This document shows, piece after piece, positions 7,135-16,491 of a DNA stretch of 53,690 nt (position 1 is the stretch's first letter; the number at the start of each line of letters is the position of its first letter). The position numbers and the translations under genes were made by a program. The stretch comes from Halanaerobiaceae bacterium (GTDB lineage: Bacteria > Bacillota > Halanaerobiia > Halanaerobiales > Halarsenatibacteraceae). Below the pieces are notes generated by a model, which worked only from the letters and a program-made list of their open reading frames with translations, made no database searches and had not been told where the DNA came from. The stretch is taken from NCBI GenBank assembly GCA_003553485.1, contig PWEJ01000148.1:1-53690 (forward strand), read 5' to 3'.

Positions 7135-8160
7135 ATGGACCAGGTGACTATAAAAGATGTAGCTAAAGAGGCTGAGGTTTCTCCTTCTACAGTTTCCCGG
7201 GTTATTAGTGATAGCGACCAGATAAGTTTTCAGACTAAAGAGAAGGTTAAAAATGTCATGAAAAGGTTAGGTTACCAACCCAATGCTATTGCCAGGAGTC
7301 TGGTTAATCAGCGCTGTAATTCCCTTGGGTTGGTGATGGCTCGTCCTACGGATAGAGCTCTGGCCAATCCTTTCTTTACTGATATAATTCAGGGAATAGC
7401 AGCAGGAACCCAGAGAGAGAATTATAGTTTGATGCTAGCTACAGCCGAAAGTTATCAGCGGGAATCAGAAGAGGTTTTAAATTTAGTGAAGACCAGACAG
7501 GTAGATGGCCTGATACTGATGGCTTCCCGGACTAATGGTGAGCTGATTAATAATTTAACTAAAGAAAATTATCCCTTTGTTTTAATCGGGCGCAGCCAGA
7601 AATATTCCGAGATTCCCCGGGTGGATAACAATAATATTAAAGCTGTAAAAGATGCCGTTACCACCTTGCTCTCCCTGGGATATAGGGATATAGTCTTTTT
7701 ATCTGGTCCTAAGGATTTTGTTGTCAGCCAGGATAGGTTACAGGGTTATCGCGAGGCTTTATTAGAGGCTGAAATTCCCTTTCGCCCTGAGCTCATTAAT
7801 TATGCAGATTTTTCTTATGAAGCAGGGTTTAAAAAAGCCCGGCAATTATTTTCTAATTATCAGCAAAATATAGACCTGGTCTTTGGAGCTGATGATTTGC
7901 TGGCTTTAGGAGCCTTAAGAGCGGCAGAGGAGAGGGGCTGGCAGGTGCCAGAGGATATTGGTATCATTGGTTTTAATGATACTCCAGCTGCTTCTTTAGT
8001 CCATCCTGGCCTGACGACGATAAAAATTCCCATAAAAAAAATGGGAGAAAAGGCTGCTCAAATGTTAGTTAAAATCATTGAAGAGGAAAGCTATCAGGGT
8101 GAAGAAATAATCATCCCCACAGAAATTGTCTGGCGAGAATCAACAGCTCAAAAAGAATAG
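7135..8160 (+). CDS. LacI/GalR-family transcriptional regulator (MalR-like)
   Basis: The ~341-residue repressor has an N-terminal helix-turn-helix plus hinge (TIKDVAKEAEVSPSTVSRVI then LGYQPNAIARSL). A periplasmic-binding-protein-like sugar-sensing domain follows (SLGLVMARPTD, DGLILMAS, DLVFGADDLLALGAL, DIGIIGFNDTPAA). ATG at 7135 is preferred; an in-frame TTG 9 bases earlier is possible, and no strong ribosome site supports either. It lies directly before a maltodextrin importer and after a LacI-type palindrome, so it probably controls both itself and that importer in response to maltose or maltodextrin. The ligand is inferred from the neighbours only. Confidence 0.93.
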   Translation: MDQVTIKDVAKEAEVSPSTVSRVISDSDQISFQTKEKVKNVMKRLGYQPNAIARSLVNQRCNSLGLVMARPTDRALANPFFTDIIQGIAAGTQRENYSLMLATAESYQRESEEVLNLVKTRQVDGLILMASRTNGELINNLTKENYPFVLIGRSQKYSEIPRVDNNNIKAVKDAVTTLLSLGYRDIVFLSGPKDFVVSQDRLQGYREALLEAEIPFRPELINYADFSYEAGFKKARQLFSNYQQNIDLVFGADDLLALGALRAAEERGWQVPEDIGIIGFNDTPAASLVHPGLTTIKIPIKKMGEKAAQMLVKIIEEESYQGEEIIIPTEIVWRESTAQKE

Positions 8161-8170
8161 GGCTTTTCAG

Positions 8171-8194
8171 CATCTGCTTAGGCAGATGTTTTAT
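8171..8194 (+). terminator. Hairpin between the regulator and malE (terminator or attenuator)
   Basis: CATCTGC (8171-8177) and GCAGATG (8182-8188) form a perfect stem with a TTAG loop, followed by TTTTAT. No separate promoter is clear before malE, so partial read-through from the regulator's promoter is likely. Confidence 0.7.
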
Positions 8195-8226
8195 AAAACT
8201 ATATTTTTAACAGGAGGGAATTATTA

Positions 8227-9420
8227 ATGAAAAAGTTTGTAGCGTTATTTATTGCTCTAGCCTTTGTTTTTGGTTTAACTGCCCCGGCCTTAGCCTCCAC
8301 ACCAGGTGAACTTCTAATCTGGGCCGATGACAACCGGATAGAAGTTCTCAATGAATTAGTTGACGATTTTGAAGAAGAATTTGGGGTTGAAGTTACATTG
8401 GTGGAAAAGAATTTTGGAGATATCCTGGATGATTTAGCCGTAGAAGCTCCTGCTGGTGAAGGGCCAGATATTTTCATTGGCGCCCATGACTGGCTGGGAG
8501 AGTTGATTGAAAATGGTCTGGTAGAGCCCCTGGATGTGCCTGATATCTTTTATGATGACTTTGAAGAGGTGGCCCTGGATGCCTTTACCTACAGGGAAGA
8601 TGTTTACGGTGTTCCCTACACTTTAGAATCAGTCGCCCTGATCTATAACGAAGATTTAGTCTCTGAACCGCCAGAAACCTTTGACGAATTTGCTGCAATA
8701 GTAAGAGAGATCTCAGCTGAAGATGATAAATATGGCTTTACCCTACCTCAACCTGACCCCTATCACACCTATCCCTATATGACTGCTTTAGGTGGTTATG
8801 TATTCCATTATGATGAGGAAGAAGGAGTTTATGATCCTACCGATATAGGTTTAAATAATGAAGGGGCTGTCAGAGGACTAGAGATGTTAAACGATCTTTA
8901 TGCTGATGGCTCAGTTCCCTATGTTGACTTTGATACTATGGAAGGTTTAATGACCACTGGTGATCTGGCTATGACTGTAGGAGGTCCCTGGTTACAGCCG
9001 GCAATGGATGATGCTGGCATTAACTATAATATAGCTCCCATTCCGACTATGGAAGGAGAAAAGCCTCAACCCTTTGTTGGCGTTCATGGCTTTATGATAA
9101 GTTCCTTTAGTGAAAATAGGGTCTTAGCTCAGGCTCTCTTAACTGAAATGGTGGCCACAGAAGAGACAATGTATGAAATTTATGAAGCTGAGCCTCGTCC
9201 ACCTGTCCATTTAGGTGCTGCTGAAAGAGTTGCTGATGATGAAATAATCCAGGGTTTTCTGGAAAGTGGCGCAGAGGGCAGACCTATGCCTGATATTCCA
9301 GAGATGGCCGGCGTCTGGGCAGCCTGGGAAGATGCTATTTCATTGATCTTTACTCAGGAGCAGGATGTACAACCGGCCATGGATGATGCCGTTGAGCAGA
9401 TCAGAGAAGCTATAGAATAA
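8227..9420 (+). CDS. malE: Maltose/maltodextrin ABC transporter, periplasmic binding protein
   Basis: This 397-residue exported protein has a Sec signal peptide (MKKFVALFIALAFVFGLTAP, cleaved near ALA-S) and no lipobox cysteine. Monoderm Firmicutes normally lipidate such proteins, so a free periplasmic form points to a diderm cell. Family marks of maltose-binding proteins are LLIWADD near the mature N-terminus, GEGPDIFIGAHDWLGEL (compare GDGPDIIFWAHD in E. coli MalE), YGVPYTLESVALIYNEDL, and GDLAMTVGGPW. The protein is strongly acidic, fitting a saline habitat. An AGGAGGG site precedes the ATG. It is followed by malF and malG. Maltodextrin is the likely ligand; close relatives for other alpha-glucosides cannot be excluded. 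Confidence 0.92.
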   Translation: MKKFVALFIALAFVFGLTAPALASTPGELLIWADDNRIEVLNELVDDFEEEFGVEVTLVEKNFGDILDDLAVEAPAGEGPDIFIGAHDWLGELIENGLVEPLDVPDIFYDDFEEVALDAFTYREDVYGVPYTLESVALIYNEDLVSEPPETFDEFAAIVREISAEDDKYGFTLPQPDPYHTYPYMTALGGYVFHYDEEEGVYDPTDIGLNNEGAVRGLEMLNDLYADGSVPYVDFDTMEGLMTTGDLAMTVGGPWLQPAMDDAGINYNIAPIPTMEGEKPQPFVGVHGFMISSFSENRVLAQALLTEMVATEETMYEIYEAEPRPPVHLGAAERVADDEIIQGFLESGAEGRPMPDIPEMAGVWAAWEDAISLIFTQEQDVQPAMDDAVEQIREAIE

Positions 9421-9471
9421 ATGATTTTGCAGAGGTTAATTATCTCTATTATGAGTTAGTTTAAAATTATT

Positions 9472-9499
9472 GGCCGGCGTTCTTTATAGAGCGTCGGCC
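9472..9499 (+). other. Strong hairpin between malE and malF
   Basis: A 12-bp stem with two G-T pairs (9472-9483 with 9488-9499) closes on a TTAT loop and is followed by TTCCCC rather than a T tract. This position is where other bacteria place hairpins that protect malE mRNA or lower malF output, so it probably sets the ratio of binding protein to permease. Confidence 0.7.
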
Positions 9500-9597
9500 T
9501 TCCCCATTTGCTAAAACTAGCCCGGATCCTTTAGAATTATTTAAGATTTAACCCAAGTTTTTATTATTTTTTTATTTATTTCAAGGAGGTTTTTTTG

Positions 9598-11154
9598 GTG
9601 GGAAGTCTGGATAAATTATATCTACTAAAAATTGCCCTGCTGGCTATCTTTAATGCTTTAGCAGTCTGGTCAGCTATCATACTTTTTGTTCAACGCAATT
9701 ATCCTTTCCTGGCCGTAGTTGTTATCGGCATAATAATTTTAAATTATGTCTATCTCTCTGCCAAGAGATACGCAGCAAAATATATAGTGCCAGGTACTAT
9801 TTTTATGGTGTTATTGGTAGTTTTCCCCCTCTTTTATACAGCTTATATTTCTTTTACTAATTACGGAACGGGGCATATTCTTGATAAACAGCAGGCTATA
9901 AATAGAATTGAAGCTCAATATTACCGCCCTGAAGATCCGCGAGAATTTGACTTTAAGGCTTTCAAAGATGAAGATATGGAAGACTTAAAACTTCTTTTTA
10001 TTGATCAGGAAGACGAAAGCTTATTTCTGGGGATAGCAGGGGAAATAGAGTCGGTTAGTAGAGATGATGATCGTTTGATTGATAGCACTGGTGATGGTGA
10101 GATTGATGAGATAAATGGTTATCAGCGCTTGGAGAGAGGAGATATAATCCAGAATGTGGCTGTCATTGAACAGATGCGTTTTACCTATAATGATAGTCAG
10201 ATGAGGATGAGAGATTTAAATAGTTTTGCTCTCTACCGACCCTCTTATGAATATGATGAAGAGCGTGATGTAATCGTTGACTTAAGGACAGAAGAAGAGT
10301 ATAAACCTATTGAAGGTCGCTTTACCAATGAAGAAGGGGAATATTTATCTCCGGGATTTAGAACCTTTATTGGAAGAGAAAACTACCAGGAATTAATAAC
10401 TGACCCTCGAGTTTCTAGACCTTTTTTAAGGGTCTTTGTCTGGACCTTTCAATGGGCTCTCTTGAGTGTCTTTACAACCTTCAGTTTAGGGTTGTTTATG
10501 GCTATACTTTTAAATGATAAGACTTTGAAGTTAGCAAAATTTTATCGAGTGGTTTTGATTTTACCCTATGCCATCCCGGCCTTTATTTCGGTATTGATAT
10601 GGCGGGGAATGTTTAATCCCACTGTGGGAGTAATAAATAGGATTTTAACCTCCATTGGGCTCAGCGCGGTTCCCTGGATGCATAGCACCTTTTGGACCAG
10701 AGTGGCTTTAGTACTGGTAAATCTCTGGCTGGGATTTCCTTATATGATGTTACTGGCTTTAGGAGCTCTGCAGAGCATTTCAGGCAATCTCTATGAGGCA
10801 GCAACCATTGATGGGGCTTCTCGCTGGCAGCAGTTTCGCCATATAACCCTGCCGCTGGTGCTGGTAGCCCTGGGGCCTTTATTGATTGCTTCCTTTGCCT
10901 TTAATTTCAATAACTTTAATATTATATATTTATTTAATGAGGGACGACCGGCCATTGCTGGAGCTCAGACCCCGGCAGGGGGTACAGATATTCTAATTTC
11001 CTATACCTATCGTCTTTCCTTTGAATCAGGTCGGGGGTCTGATTTTGGACTTGCAGCAGCAGTTACCATGGTGATCTTCTTTATAACAGCTGTGGTAACC
11101 TGGTTTAACTTTAAATTCACCGGGGCTTTAGAGGAGGTTAAAGAAAATGAATAA
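9598..11154 (+). CDS. malF: Maltose/maltodextrin ABC transporter permease, MalF type
   Basis: The 518-residue inner-membrane permease has several N-terminal hydrophobic segments and a large acidic extracytoplasmic insertion of roughly 180 residues (about 85-265), comparable to the MalF P2 loop. The conserved transport core follows. The EAA loop that docks the ATPase reads YEAATIDGASRWQQFRHITLPL. GTG at 9598 is chosen because AAGGAGG lies 8 bases upstream; TTG three bases earlier is an alternative. It overlaps malG by 8 bases. No malK or msmK ATPase lies in the window, so a shared ATPase from elsewhere is expected. Confidence 0.92.
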   Translation: MGSLDKLYLLKIALLAIFNALAVWSAIILFVQRNYPFLAVVVIGIIILNYVYLSAKRYAAKYIVPGTIFMVLLVVFPLFYTAYISFTNYGTGHILDKQQAINRIEAQYYRPEDPREFDFKAFKDEDMEDLKLLFIDQEDESLFLGIAGEIESVSRDDDRLIDSTGDGEIDEINGYQRLERGDIIQNVAVIEQMRFTYNDSQMRMRDLNSFALYRPSYEYDEERDVIVDLRTEEEYKPIEGRFTNEEGEYLSPGFRTFIGRENYQELITDPRVSRPFLRVFVWTFQWALLSVFTTFSLGLFMAILLNDKTLKLAKFYRVVLILPYAIPAFISVLIWRGMFNPTVGVINRILTSIGLSAVPWMHSTFWTRVALVLVNLWLGFPYMMLLALGALQSISGNLYEAATIDGASRWQQFRHITLPLVLVALGPLLIASFAFNFNNFNIIYLFNEGRPAIAGAQTPAGGTDILISYTYRLSFESGRGSDFGLAAAVTMVIFFITAVVTWFNFKFTGALEEVKENE

Positions 11155-12007
11155 ATACACCCCTACCTGGATGAGAGTTTTAAAACATGTAATTATCTGG
11201 ATAGTAATAGCCTTTTGTTTATTTCCCATACTCTGGGCTTTATCAGCTTCTTTTAATCCTGCCAATACTCTGGTGGGACAGCCTTTAATTCCCGAGGAAA
11301 TTAGTCTTACTAATTATGAAACTCTCTTTACCAGCCAGCAGCATCCCTTTACTACCTGGCTCTTTAACAGCATAAAAATTGCTCTTATTGCTTCAGTATC
11401 TTCGGTGGCTCTGACAACTTTAGCGGCTTATCCCTTTTCTCGCTTCAACTTTTGGGGCAGAAGAAATGGACTTTTTATGATATTACTGGTGCAGGTATTT
11501 CCCCAGATGCTGGCCATGGTAGCGATTTACTTGCTCTTTTTGAATATCCAGAATGTCTTTCCAGCTATAGGCATTAATACCCACCCGGCAGTTATCATAA
11601 CCTACATGGGGGGAGCGATAGGGGTCAATACCTGGCTCATGAAAGGATATATGGATACTATTCCTAGATCAATTGAAGATGCTGCCTATATTGACGGGGC
11701 CAGCGGTTTCCAAATCTTTTATCAGATAATATTACCCTTATCCAAACCAATTTTAGGTGTCATCTTTGTTATTCAGTTTATAGCCAGTTATTCGGAGTAT
11801 GTATTGGCGAGAGTGTTATTGAATAGCACGGAAAGGTTGACTTTAGCAGTAGGGCTCCATCTCTTTGTAGCAGAAGATTATGGAGGGCGCTGGGGAGTAT
11901 TTTCGGCGGCTGCTATTTTAGGGGCAGTGCCGATAATAATTCTCTTCCTCTTGGTACAGGACCACATTGTTACTGGTTTCCTATCAGGAGGCGGAGTCAA
12001 AGGCTAA
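11147..12007 (+). CDS. malG: Maltose/maltodextrin ABC transporter permease, MalG type
   Basis: The 286-residue permease has six predicted membrane segments and the EAA loop EDAAYIDGASGFQIFYQIILPLSKP. The C-terminus GFLSGGGVKG is the classical MalG ending. Its start lies inside malF, after GAGGAGG, so translation is coupled. With MalF it forms the channel of the maltodextrin importer; MalE delivers substrate. It is the last gene of the mal operon and is followed by a strong terminator. Confidence 0.93.
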   Translation: MNKYTPTWMRVLKHVIIWIVIAFCLFPILWALSASFNPANTLVGQPLIPEEISLTNYETLFTSQQHPFTTWLFNSIKIALIASVSSVALTTLAAYPFSRFNFWGRRNGLFMILLVQVFPQMLAMVAIYLLFLNIQNVFPAIGINTHPAVIITYMGGAIGVNTWLMKGYMDTIPRSIEDAAYIDGASGFQIFYQIILPLSKPILGVIFVIQFIASYSEYVLARVLLNSTERLTLAVGLHLFVAEDYGGRWGVFSAAAILGAVPIIILFLLVQDHIVTGFLSGGGVKG

Positions 12008-12060
12008 CAAAGGTTAACAATTTAATAGGATTGCGATTTAATATTTGAGAACCTTATTAA

Positions 12061-12104
12061 CCCTATAAAGACCTTAGTTTTTCAGGTCTTTATAGGGTTT
12101 TTTA
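12061..12104 (+). terminator. Intrinsic terminator of the mal operon
   Basis: A 13-bp perfect stem (CCCTATAAAGACC, 12061-12073, with GGTCTTTATAGGG, 12085-12097) is followed by TTTTTTATT. Confidence 0.93.
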
Positions 12105-12512
12105 TTGCAGAATACTTTCGGTATAACCCTCCTGCTGTTCCATATACTCTGGAGGAAGATAAAGATATTTAATGTCGCCATTGAGAAACTCTATCTCCAG
12201 GATAAAGGAGGAATTATCGATTTCTTCCTGTTCTTTAACAGGGACAAAATGATTGGTGATAGCCCCCCAGATCTCTAAGACCTTCTGGGGGTTATTGATA
12301 ACTGCCTTTCCCCAGCCAGGGTTAGTTATATAAATTGTAATGGGGGTGTTATTTTCCAGCAGATACATGGTTTTTTCTTCGTCTTCAATGGTTATCAATT
12401 CTTCTTTAGGCAAAGTTTCTTCTCTAAAAGCGATGAAGATTGCAAAGACCAGAATAACAGTCATGATGAGAATTAGCAGATATTGAAAATTATTCCGATA
12501 GCTGGATTTCAC
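12102..12512 (-). CDS. Membrane-anchored protein of unknown function, end of the tct/two-component operon
   Basis: I do not recognise a family. The 136-residue protein has one N-terminal membrane segment (about residues 10-30), then an acidic extracytoplasmic part with a short beta-rich pattern (TMYLLENNTPITIYITNPGWG, shortened here, and FILEIEFLNGDIKYLYLPP). The start is GTG behind a GGGGGAGAG site. It lies 39 bases after the histidine kinase in the same direction, so it may be an accessory extracytoplasmic factor of that sensor. Confidence 0.65.
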   Translation of the reverse strand: MKSSYRNNFQYLLILIMTVILVFAIFIAFREETLPKEELITIEDEEKTMYLLENNTPITIYITNPGWGKAVINNPQKVLEIWGAITNHFVPVKEQEEIDNSSFILEIEFLNGDIKYLYLPPEYMEQQEGYTESILQ

Positions 12513-12551
12513 TCTTCTCTCCCCCTGATTTTTAGCCCGCCCAGGCCATAA

Positions 12552-14015
12552 TTAATTTATAATGCCGGGCAATATTATTTTAACTGTACTCCCCTGGCCG
12601 GGAATACTGGTGATAGTTAGTGAGCCGTCATGTTTGGCGATTATTTCTTCAGAGACCTTTATTCCATTACCAGTAAGACTATTCTTTTTTAGAAAAAGAT
12701 CTTTATCGTTATCAAGGTCATTATCTTCTGTGTTTTTGTCTATTAAAAGCTCCCGTGGAAAACCAGAGCCAAAATCCTGGATTAATAATTCTACTTTATC
12801 GGCGCCTTTAGAGTTTATCATGATTTTTATAACATCGGTGTCGCTGTATTTAATGGCATTATCGATTATGTTTAGCAGTACTTCTTTAAGCTTATCGGAA
12901 TCACCTTTGAGCAAAAATTCTCTCTGGGCAGAAAAGTTCATAACAATTTCATGGCTTAAAGCTTTAACTTCCATCAAATCCATAGCTTCGGTGACCAGTT
13001 GATTAAGAGAAAGAGGTTTTTTCTCTATTTGAAAGTGATATTCTTCAGATTTAGAACTTGCTAAAAGATCATTGACCAGGTCTAAGATACGGTCAGTCTC
13101 GGTGCGAATATGATTAAGACATTTTTCTCTTTTAGCCTTTGACTTTACCCGGGGGAACATATCGGCATAACCCTTGATTATTGTTAAGGGAGTTTTTAAC
13201 TCATGGGTCATATTTTCATAAAAATCCTTCTGCCGCCCCTTCTCCTGCTGCAGATCTATAAAGAGATCCTCTATGCTGCTCTTCATGTCATTATAGCTTT
13301 GAGCCAGCTCTTCTAATTCATCACCGGTATTTATCTGGACTGGAGGAGAGGTCTGGCCGGGTTTAAAGTTCTGGATAGAATTTTTCAAGACTGTCAGGGG
13401 GGTTAATATATTATCAATATAAAGATAGACTAATAATAAGACCAGCAATGTCAATATTAAAAACATTCCAGCCAGAACATTTCTGATATTGGCAATTAAA
13501 TTGTATTCCTTTTGCAGAGAATATTCCAGTCCCACCACTCCGACAGGTTGAGCATCAACGGATATCTGGTCATAAAAGGGAAAATGCATGATAATATTGG
13601 AGTTAGTAGAATCAGGTTCATCCAGCCGGATTAAATTTTTCTGTTGTTTTAAAGCTTTATCTATGGAGCTGGTGATTAACCTTTTGCTCTTTTTATCATT
13701 TTCTGCTATCTTAACTGGAGGTTGATATTTTTCTTCTTCATTTATTTCATTAAGCCAGATGCGAAAATCAAATTGTCTTTCTAAATCATACTGTAAATAA
13801 TGAAGGGTGTCAGACTTTAAAAAATCATCATCATATTGACGAGACATATTATATAAATACTGCTGGATATCAAAGCTTTTAGCCCTTAAATCAGCTTTAG
13901 TTTCTGCAAAAATATAGTCGTTGATGTTCTGGTCTATAAGATAAAAAACCAGCAGACCGAGCAAAATGATTATCAAAACTGTTCCTATAAGCAATTTTTG
14001 TCTGAGAGAGGTCAT
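12552..14015 (-). CDS. Sensor histidine kinase
   Basis: The 487-residue membrane kinase has a membrane segment at about 7-27, an extracytoplasmic sensor region of about 145 residues, a second segment near 178-200, and a HAMP linker. The dimerisation domain has phospho-acceptor His271 in the H-box THELKTPLT. The catalytic domain has the N-box NIIDNAIKYS, G1 DFGSGFP and a G2-like LTGNGIKVSEEI, so it should be active. Its ATG directly follows the TAA of the response regulator gene. Position behind tctCBA suggests a TctE-like sensor for the carboxylate carried by that transporter. The ligand is not known. Confidence 0.92.
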   Translation of the reverse strand: MTSLRQKLLIGTVLIIILLGLLVFYLIDQNINDYIFAETKADLRAKSFDIQQYLYNMSRQYDDDFLKSDTLHYLQYDLERQFDFRIWLNEINEEEKYQPPVKIAENDKKSKRLITSSIDKALKQQKNLIRLDEPDSTNSNIIMHFPFYDQISVDAQPVGVVGLEYSLQKEYNLIANIRNVLAGMFLILTLLVLLLVYLYIDNILTPLTVLKNSIQNFKPGQTSPPVQINTGDELEELAQSYNDMKSSIEDLFIDLQQEKGRQKDFYENMTHELKTPLTIIKGYADMFPRVKSKAKREKCLNHIRTETDRILDLVNDLLASSKSEEYHFQIEKKPLSLNQLVTEAMDLMEVKALSHEIVMNFSAQREFLLKGDSDKLKEVLLNIIDNAIKYSDTDVIKIMINSKGADKVELLIQDFGSGFPRELLIDKNTEDNDLDNDKDLFLKKNSLTGNGIKVSEEIIAKHDGSLTITSIPGQGSTVKIILPGIIN

Positions 14016-14681
14016 TTATTTCACTTCCAGTTTATAGCCAGCCCCATAGATGGTTTTGATCAAAGGGCTTTTATCACCTAATTTTTCCCGCAGCCTTTTA
14101 ATATGCATGTCCACTGTTCGAGTAGAGGTAGTGGATATATTGTTGTTCCAGAGCTTTTTCAGGATTTTTTCCCGGCTAAAGACTACGCCTGGGTTAGCCA
14201 TGAAGGTTTCCAGTAAGATGAATTGAGAGGTTGTTAGTTCAATTTTTTTATCTTCGATGAGGAGAAGATGTCGCTGCCGGTCAAGAATAAGAGGTCCGCA
14301 GTTGATTTTATTCTTCTCTCCGTCATCACTGGTACGGCGGAGCACAGCTTTGACTCTAAAAAGAAGTTCCTCCATATCAAAGGGTTTGGTTATATAGTCA
14401 TCCGCCCCTAATTTAAAGCCCAGAAGGCGGTTTTCAATCTCAGCCCTGACCGTAAGAAATATCACTGGGAAACTATTGTTTTTAAGCTTTTTTTGCAGCT
14501 CGAAACCATTCATGCCAGGCAGTTTGACGTCGAGAATTAAAAGGTCAGGGTTAATATTTTTCAAGGCAGAGAGAGCTGTTTCCCCGTCGTTAAAAATTCT
14601 GGTCTTATAACCCTCCAGTTCTAAATTCATCGAGATCAATTCAGCCAGTGATTTTTCGTCTTCCACAATAATTATGGCCAT
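14016..14681 (-). CDS. Response regulator, OmpR/PhoB family
   Basis: The 221-residue protein has a receiver domain with the acidic pair VEDE, phospho-acceptor Asp51 (LILDVKLPGMNG) and Lys99 (TKPFD). A winged-helix DNA-binding domain follows (SREKILKKLW, RTVDMHIKRLREKLG, IKTIYGAGYKL). It is the partner of the kinase encoded immediately downstream (TAAATG junction). OmpR-type regulators bind direct repeats at about 11-bp spacing, and such a repeat lies upstream of tctC, so it likely activates the transporter operon. A TAGGAG site precedes the ATG. Confidence 0.95.
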   Translation of the reverse strand: MAIIIVEDEKSLAELISMNLELEGYKTRIFNDGETALSALKNINPDLLILDVKLPGMNGFELQKKLKNNSFPVIFLTVRAEIENRLLGFKLGADDYITKPFDMEELLFRVKAVLRRTSDDGEKNKINCGPLILDRQRHLLLIEDKKIELTTSQFILLETFMANPGVVFSREKILKKLWNNNISTTSTRTVDMHIKRLREKLGDKSPLIKTIYGAGYKLEVK

Positions 14682-14893
14682 TTGCTTTCAACTCCTAAGA
14701 TATTTATTAGCCTATTTCTTAACTGGTTTATTTTTATTCCAGGTCTTAGGTCTTTAGCAGTTATTAGATTTAGCAGCTAATAAATTCTCGATAATTGATT
14801 GATTTCCTCTTTTTGTGTAGCAAATTAAAAGTAGTTATTTGAGGATCTTTAAAAACAGGATAAATCACTGGCTGATTATATAACCCATATTAA

Positions 14894-16399
14894 TTAGCCT
14901 TCTTGGACCTTTTCGACTCTGGATTTTCTTAAATAGCTCATAAAGAAAGTTAAAAAGAGACTGGCTACAGTTAAAATGATAAGCCCCAGTGAATAGGGAC
15001 GGGTAAAGAAGGGTGTAATATCTCCTCCAGTAGCCATCATAGTGGTTCTGAGATTATTTTCCATAATGGGGCCCAGAATTAACCCTAAAATTAAAGGGGT
15101 TAAGGCAAAGCCAGTTTTCTTTAAAAGATAGCCTAAGAAAGCAAAGACAATCAGTATCCAGAGGTCCTGCACACTGTAACGGATACTATATGTTCCAGCC
15201 ACTGACATCATTACAATAATCGGTAGCAGGACTTTTTTAGGAATTTTTAATGCCCAGGTGAAAAAGCGGATCATCACTGTATATTGCAGGCCAAACATAA
15301 AGACATTAGCCACCAAAAGACCGATAAACATAGCAAAGACCAACTCAATTTCGTTGATAAAGAGAGCCGGGCCAGGACGCACCCCATGGGTTATTAAACC
15401 GGCTAAGAGGACGGCGGTCACAGTGTTGCCAGGTATTCCTAAAGTTATGGTGGGAATATAGGCCCCGCCGGTGACAGCATTGTTAGCTGATTCAGCGGCC
15501 ACTATTCCATCGAGGATCCCGGTGCCAAATTTTTCGGGGGTTTTAGATACCTTTTTGGCCTGGTCATAGGCCACAAAGTTTGCTATAGTTCCTCCGGCAC
15601 CAGGAAGCATACCCAATCCTAAACCGATAGCGGAAGAACGCAGTAGATTTTTTACCTGAGTCTTTAAAACCGAAAATTTCAGCTTTAATGAATCTAGCTT
15701 GTCAGAAGAAAAGACATATTTTGAACCTACATTGGCAGACTGAGTAAATACTTCAGTGATAACAAATAAACCGATCATGGCTACCAGTAATTCAATGCCG
15801 CCCTCCAAGGGCCTTAAACCTAGGGTGAAACGGGTGGCACCGGATATGGGATCACCACCTATGGTGGCTATCAAGACTCCTAAAGTGGCGCTGACTAAGC
15901 CGTCAATTATAGAGTCTCCTGTGGTGCTGGCCACTACTGTAAGACCAAAGATACCCAGAATAAAATATTCATAACTCTGAAAGCGCAGGGTTATTCGAGC
16001 TAATTGAGGGGCCAATAAAATTAAAGCTATCATACCCAGCAGCCCTCCGATAAAGGAAGAGGCAATGCCATAGGTCAAAGCTTTACCGGGATATCCCTGT
16101 TGAGCCAGGGGATAACCATCAAAAGTTGTAGCTATAGAGGAAGGAGTTCCGGGCATATTTAAGAGTATGGCCGGAATCTTTCCTCCGGAAATCCCTCCAA
16201 CATAAAGTGCTCCCAAGACGGCCATGCCGATGGCCGGTTCCATGCCAAAGGTTACTGGCAAGAGAAGGATTAGGGCTAGGGTAGCTGTTAAACCAGGGAT
16301 TGCTCCAAAGACTAAACCTAAAAAGGTGCCACCTAATAAATATAATAATACTACTGGCTGAAAAATTATTTCAGCGCCTAAAAGTAGATTGCTCAGCAA
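14894..16399 (-). CDS. tctA: Tripartite tricarboxylate transporter, large permease TctA
   Basis: The 501-residue integral membrane protein is the main carrier subunit of the TTT family, which imports citrate or other di/tricarboxylates with a sodium or proton gradient. It has about 12 hydrophobic segments and the duplicated family signatures GAIPGLTATLALILLLPVTFG and GMLPGAGGTIANFVAYDQAK, plus the GIPGNTVTAVLLAGL stretch. Length is typical. The start is TTG behind AAAGGAG. The gene follows tctB after about 90 bases and precedes the two-component genes by about 210 bases. Confidence 0.95.
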   Translation of the reverse strand: MLSNLLLGAEIIFQPVVLLYLLGGTFLGLVFGAIPGLTATLALILLLPVTFGMEPAIGMAVLGALYVGGISGGKIPAILLNMPGTPSSIATTFDGYPLAQQGYPGKALTYGIASSFIGGLLGMIALILLAPQLARITLRFQSYEYFILGIFGLTVVASTTGDSIIDGLVSATLGVLIATIGGDPISGATRFTLGLRPLEGGIELLVAMIGLFVITEVFTQSANVGSKYVFSSDKLDSLKLKFSVLKTQVKNLLRSSAIGLGLGMLPGAGGTIANFVAYDQAKKVSKTPEKFGTGILDGIVAAESANNAVTGGAYIPTITLGIPGNTVTAVLLAGLITHGVRPGPALFINEIELVFAMFIGLLVANVFMFGLQYTVMIRFFTWALKIPKKVLLPIIVMMSVAGTYSIRYSVQDLWILIVFAFLGYLLKKTGFALTPLILGLILGPIMENNLRTTMMATGGDITPFFTRPYSLGLIILTVASLFLTFFMSYLRKSRVEKVQEG

Positions 16400-16491
16400 C
16401 AGATTCCACTCCTTTCTATGTAGCTGGAAAATTTAAATTTATTGCTTAAAAGGGCAGATTAATTATTATTAAAATTTGCGATAAAATTATC

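Noticed and set aside
12562-13002. 146-residue plus-strand ORF opposite the histidine kinase
   Set aside because: It mirrors the kinase catalytic domain; its Ser/Leu-rich translation is typical of an antisense shadow.
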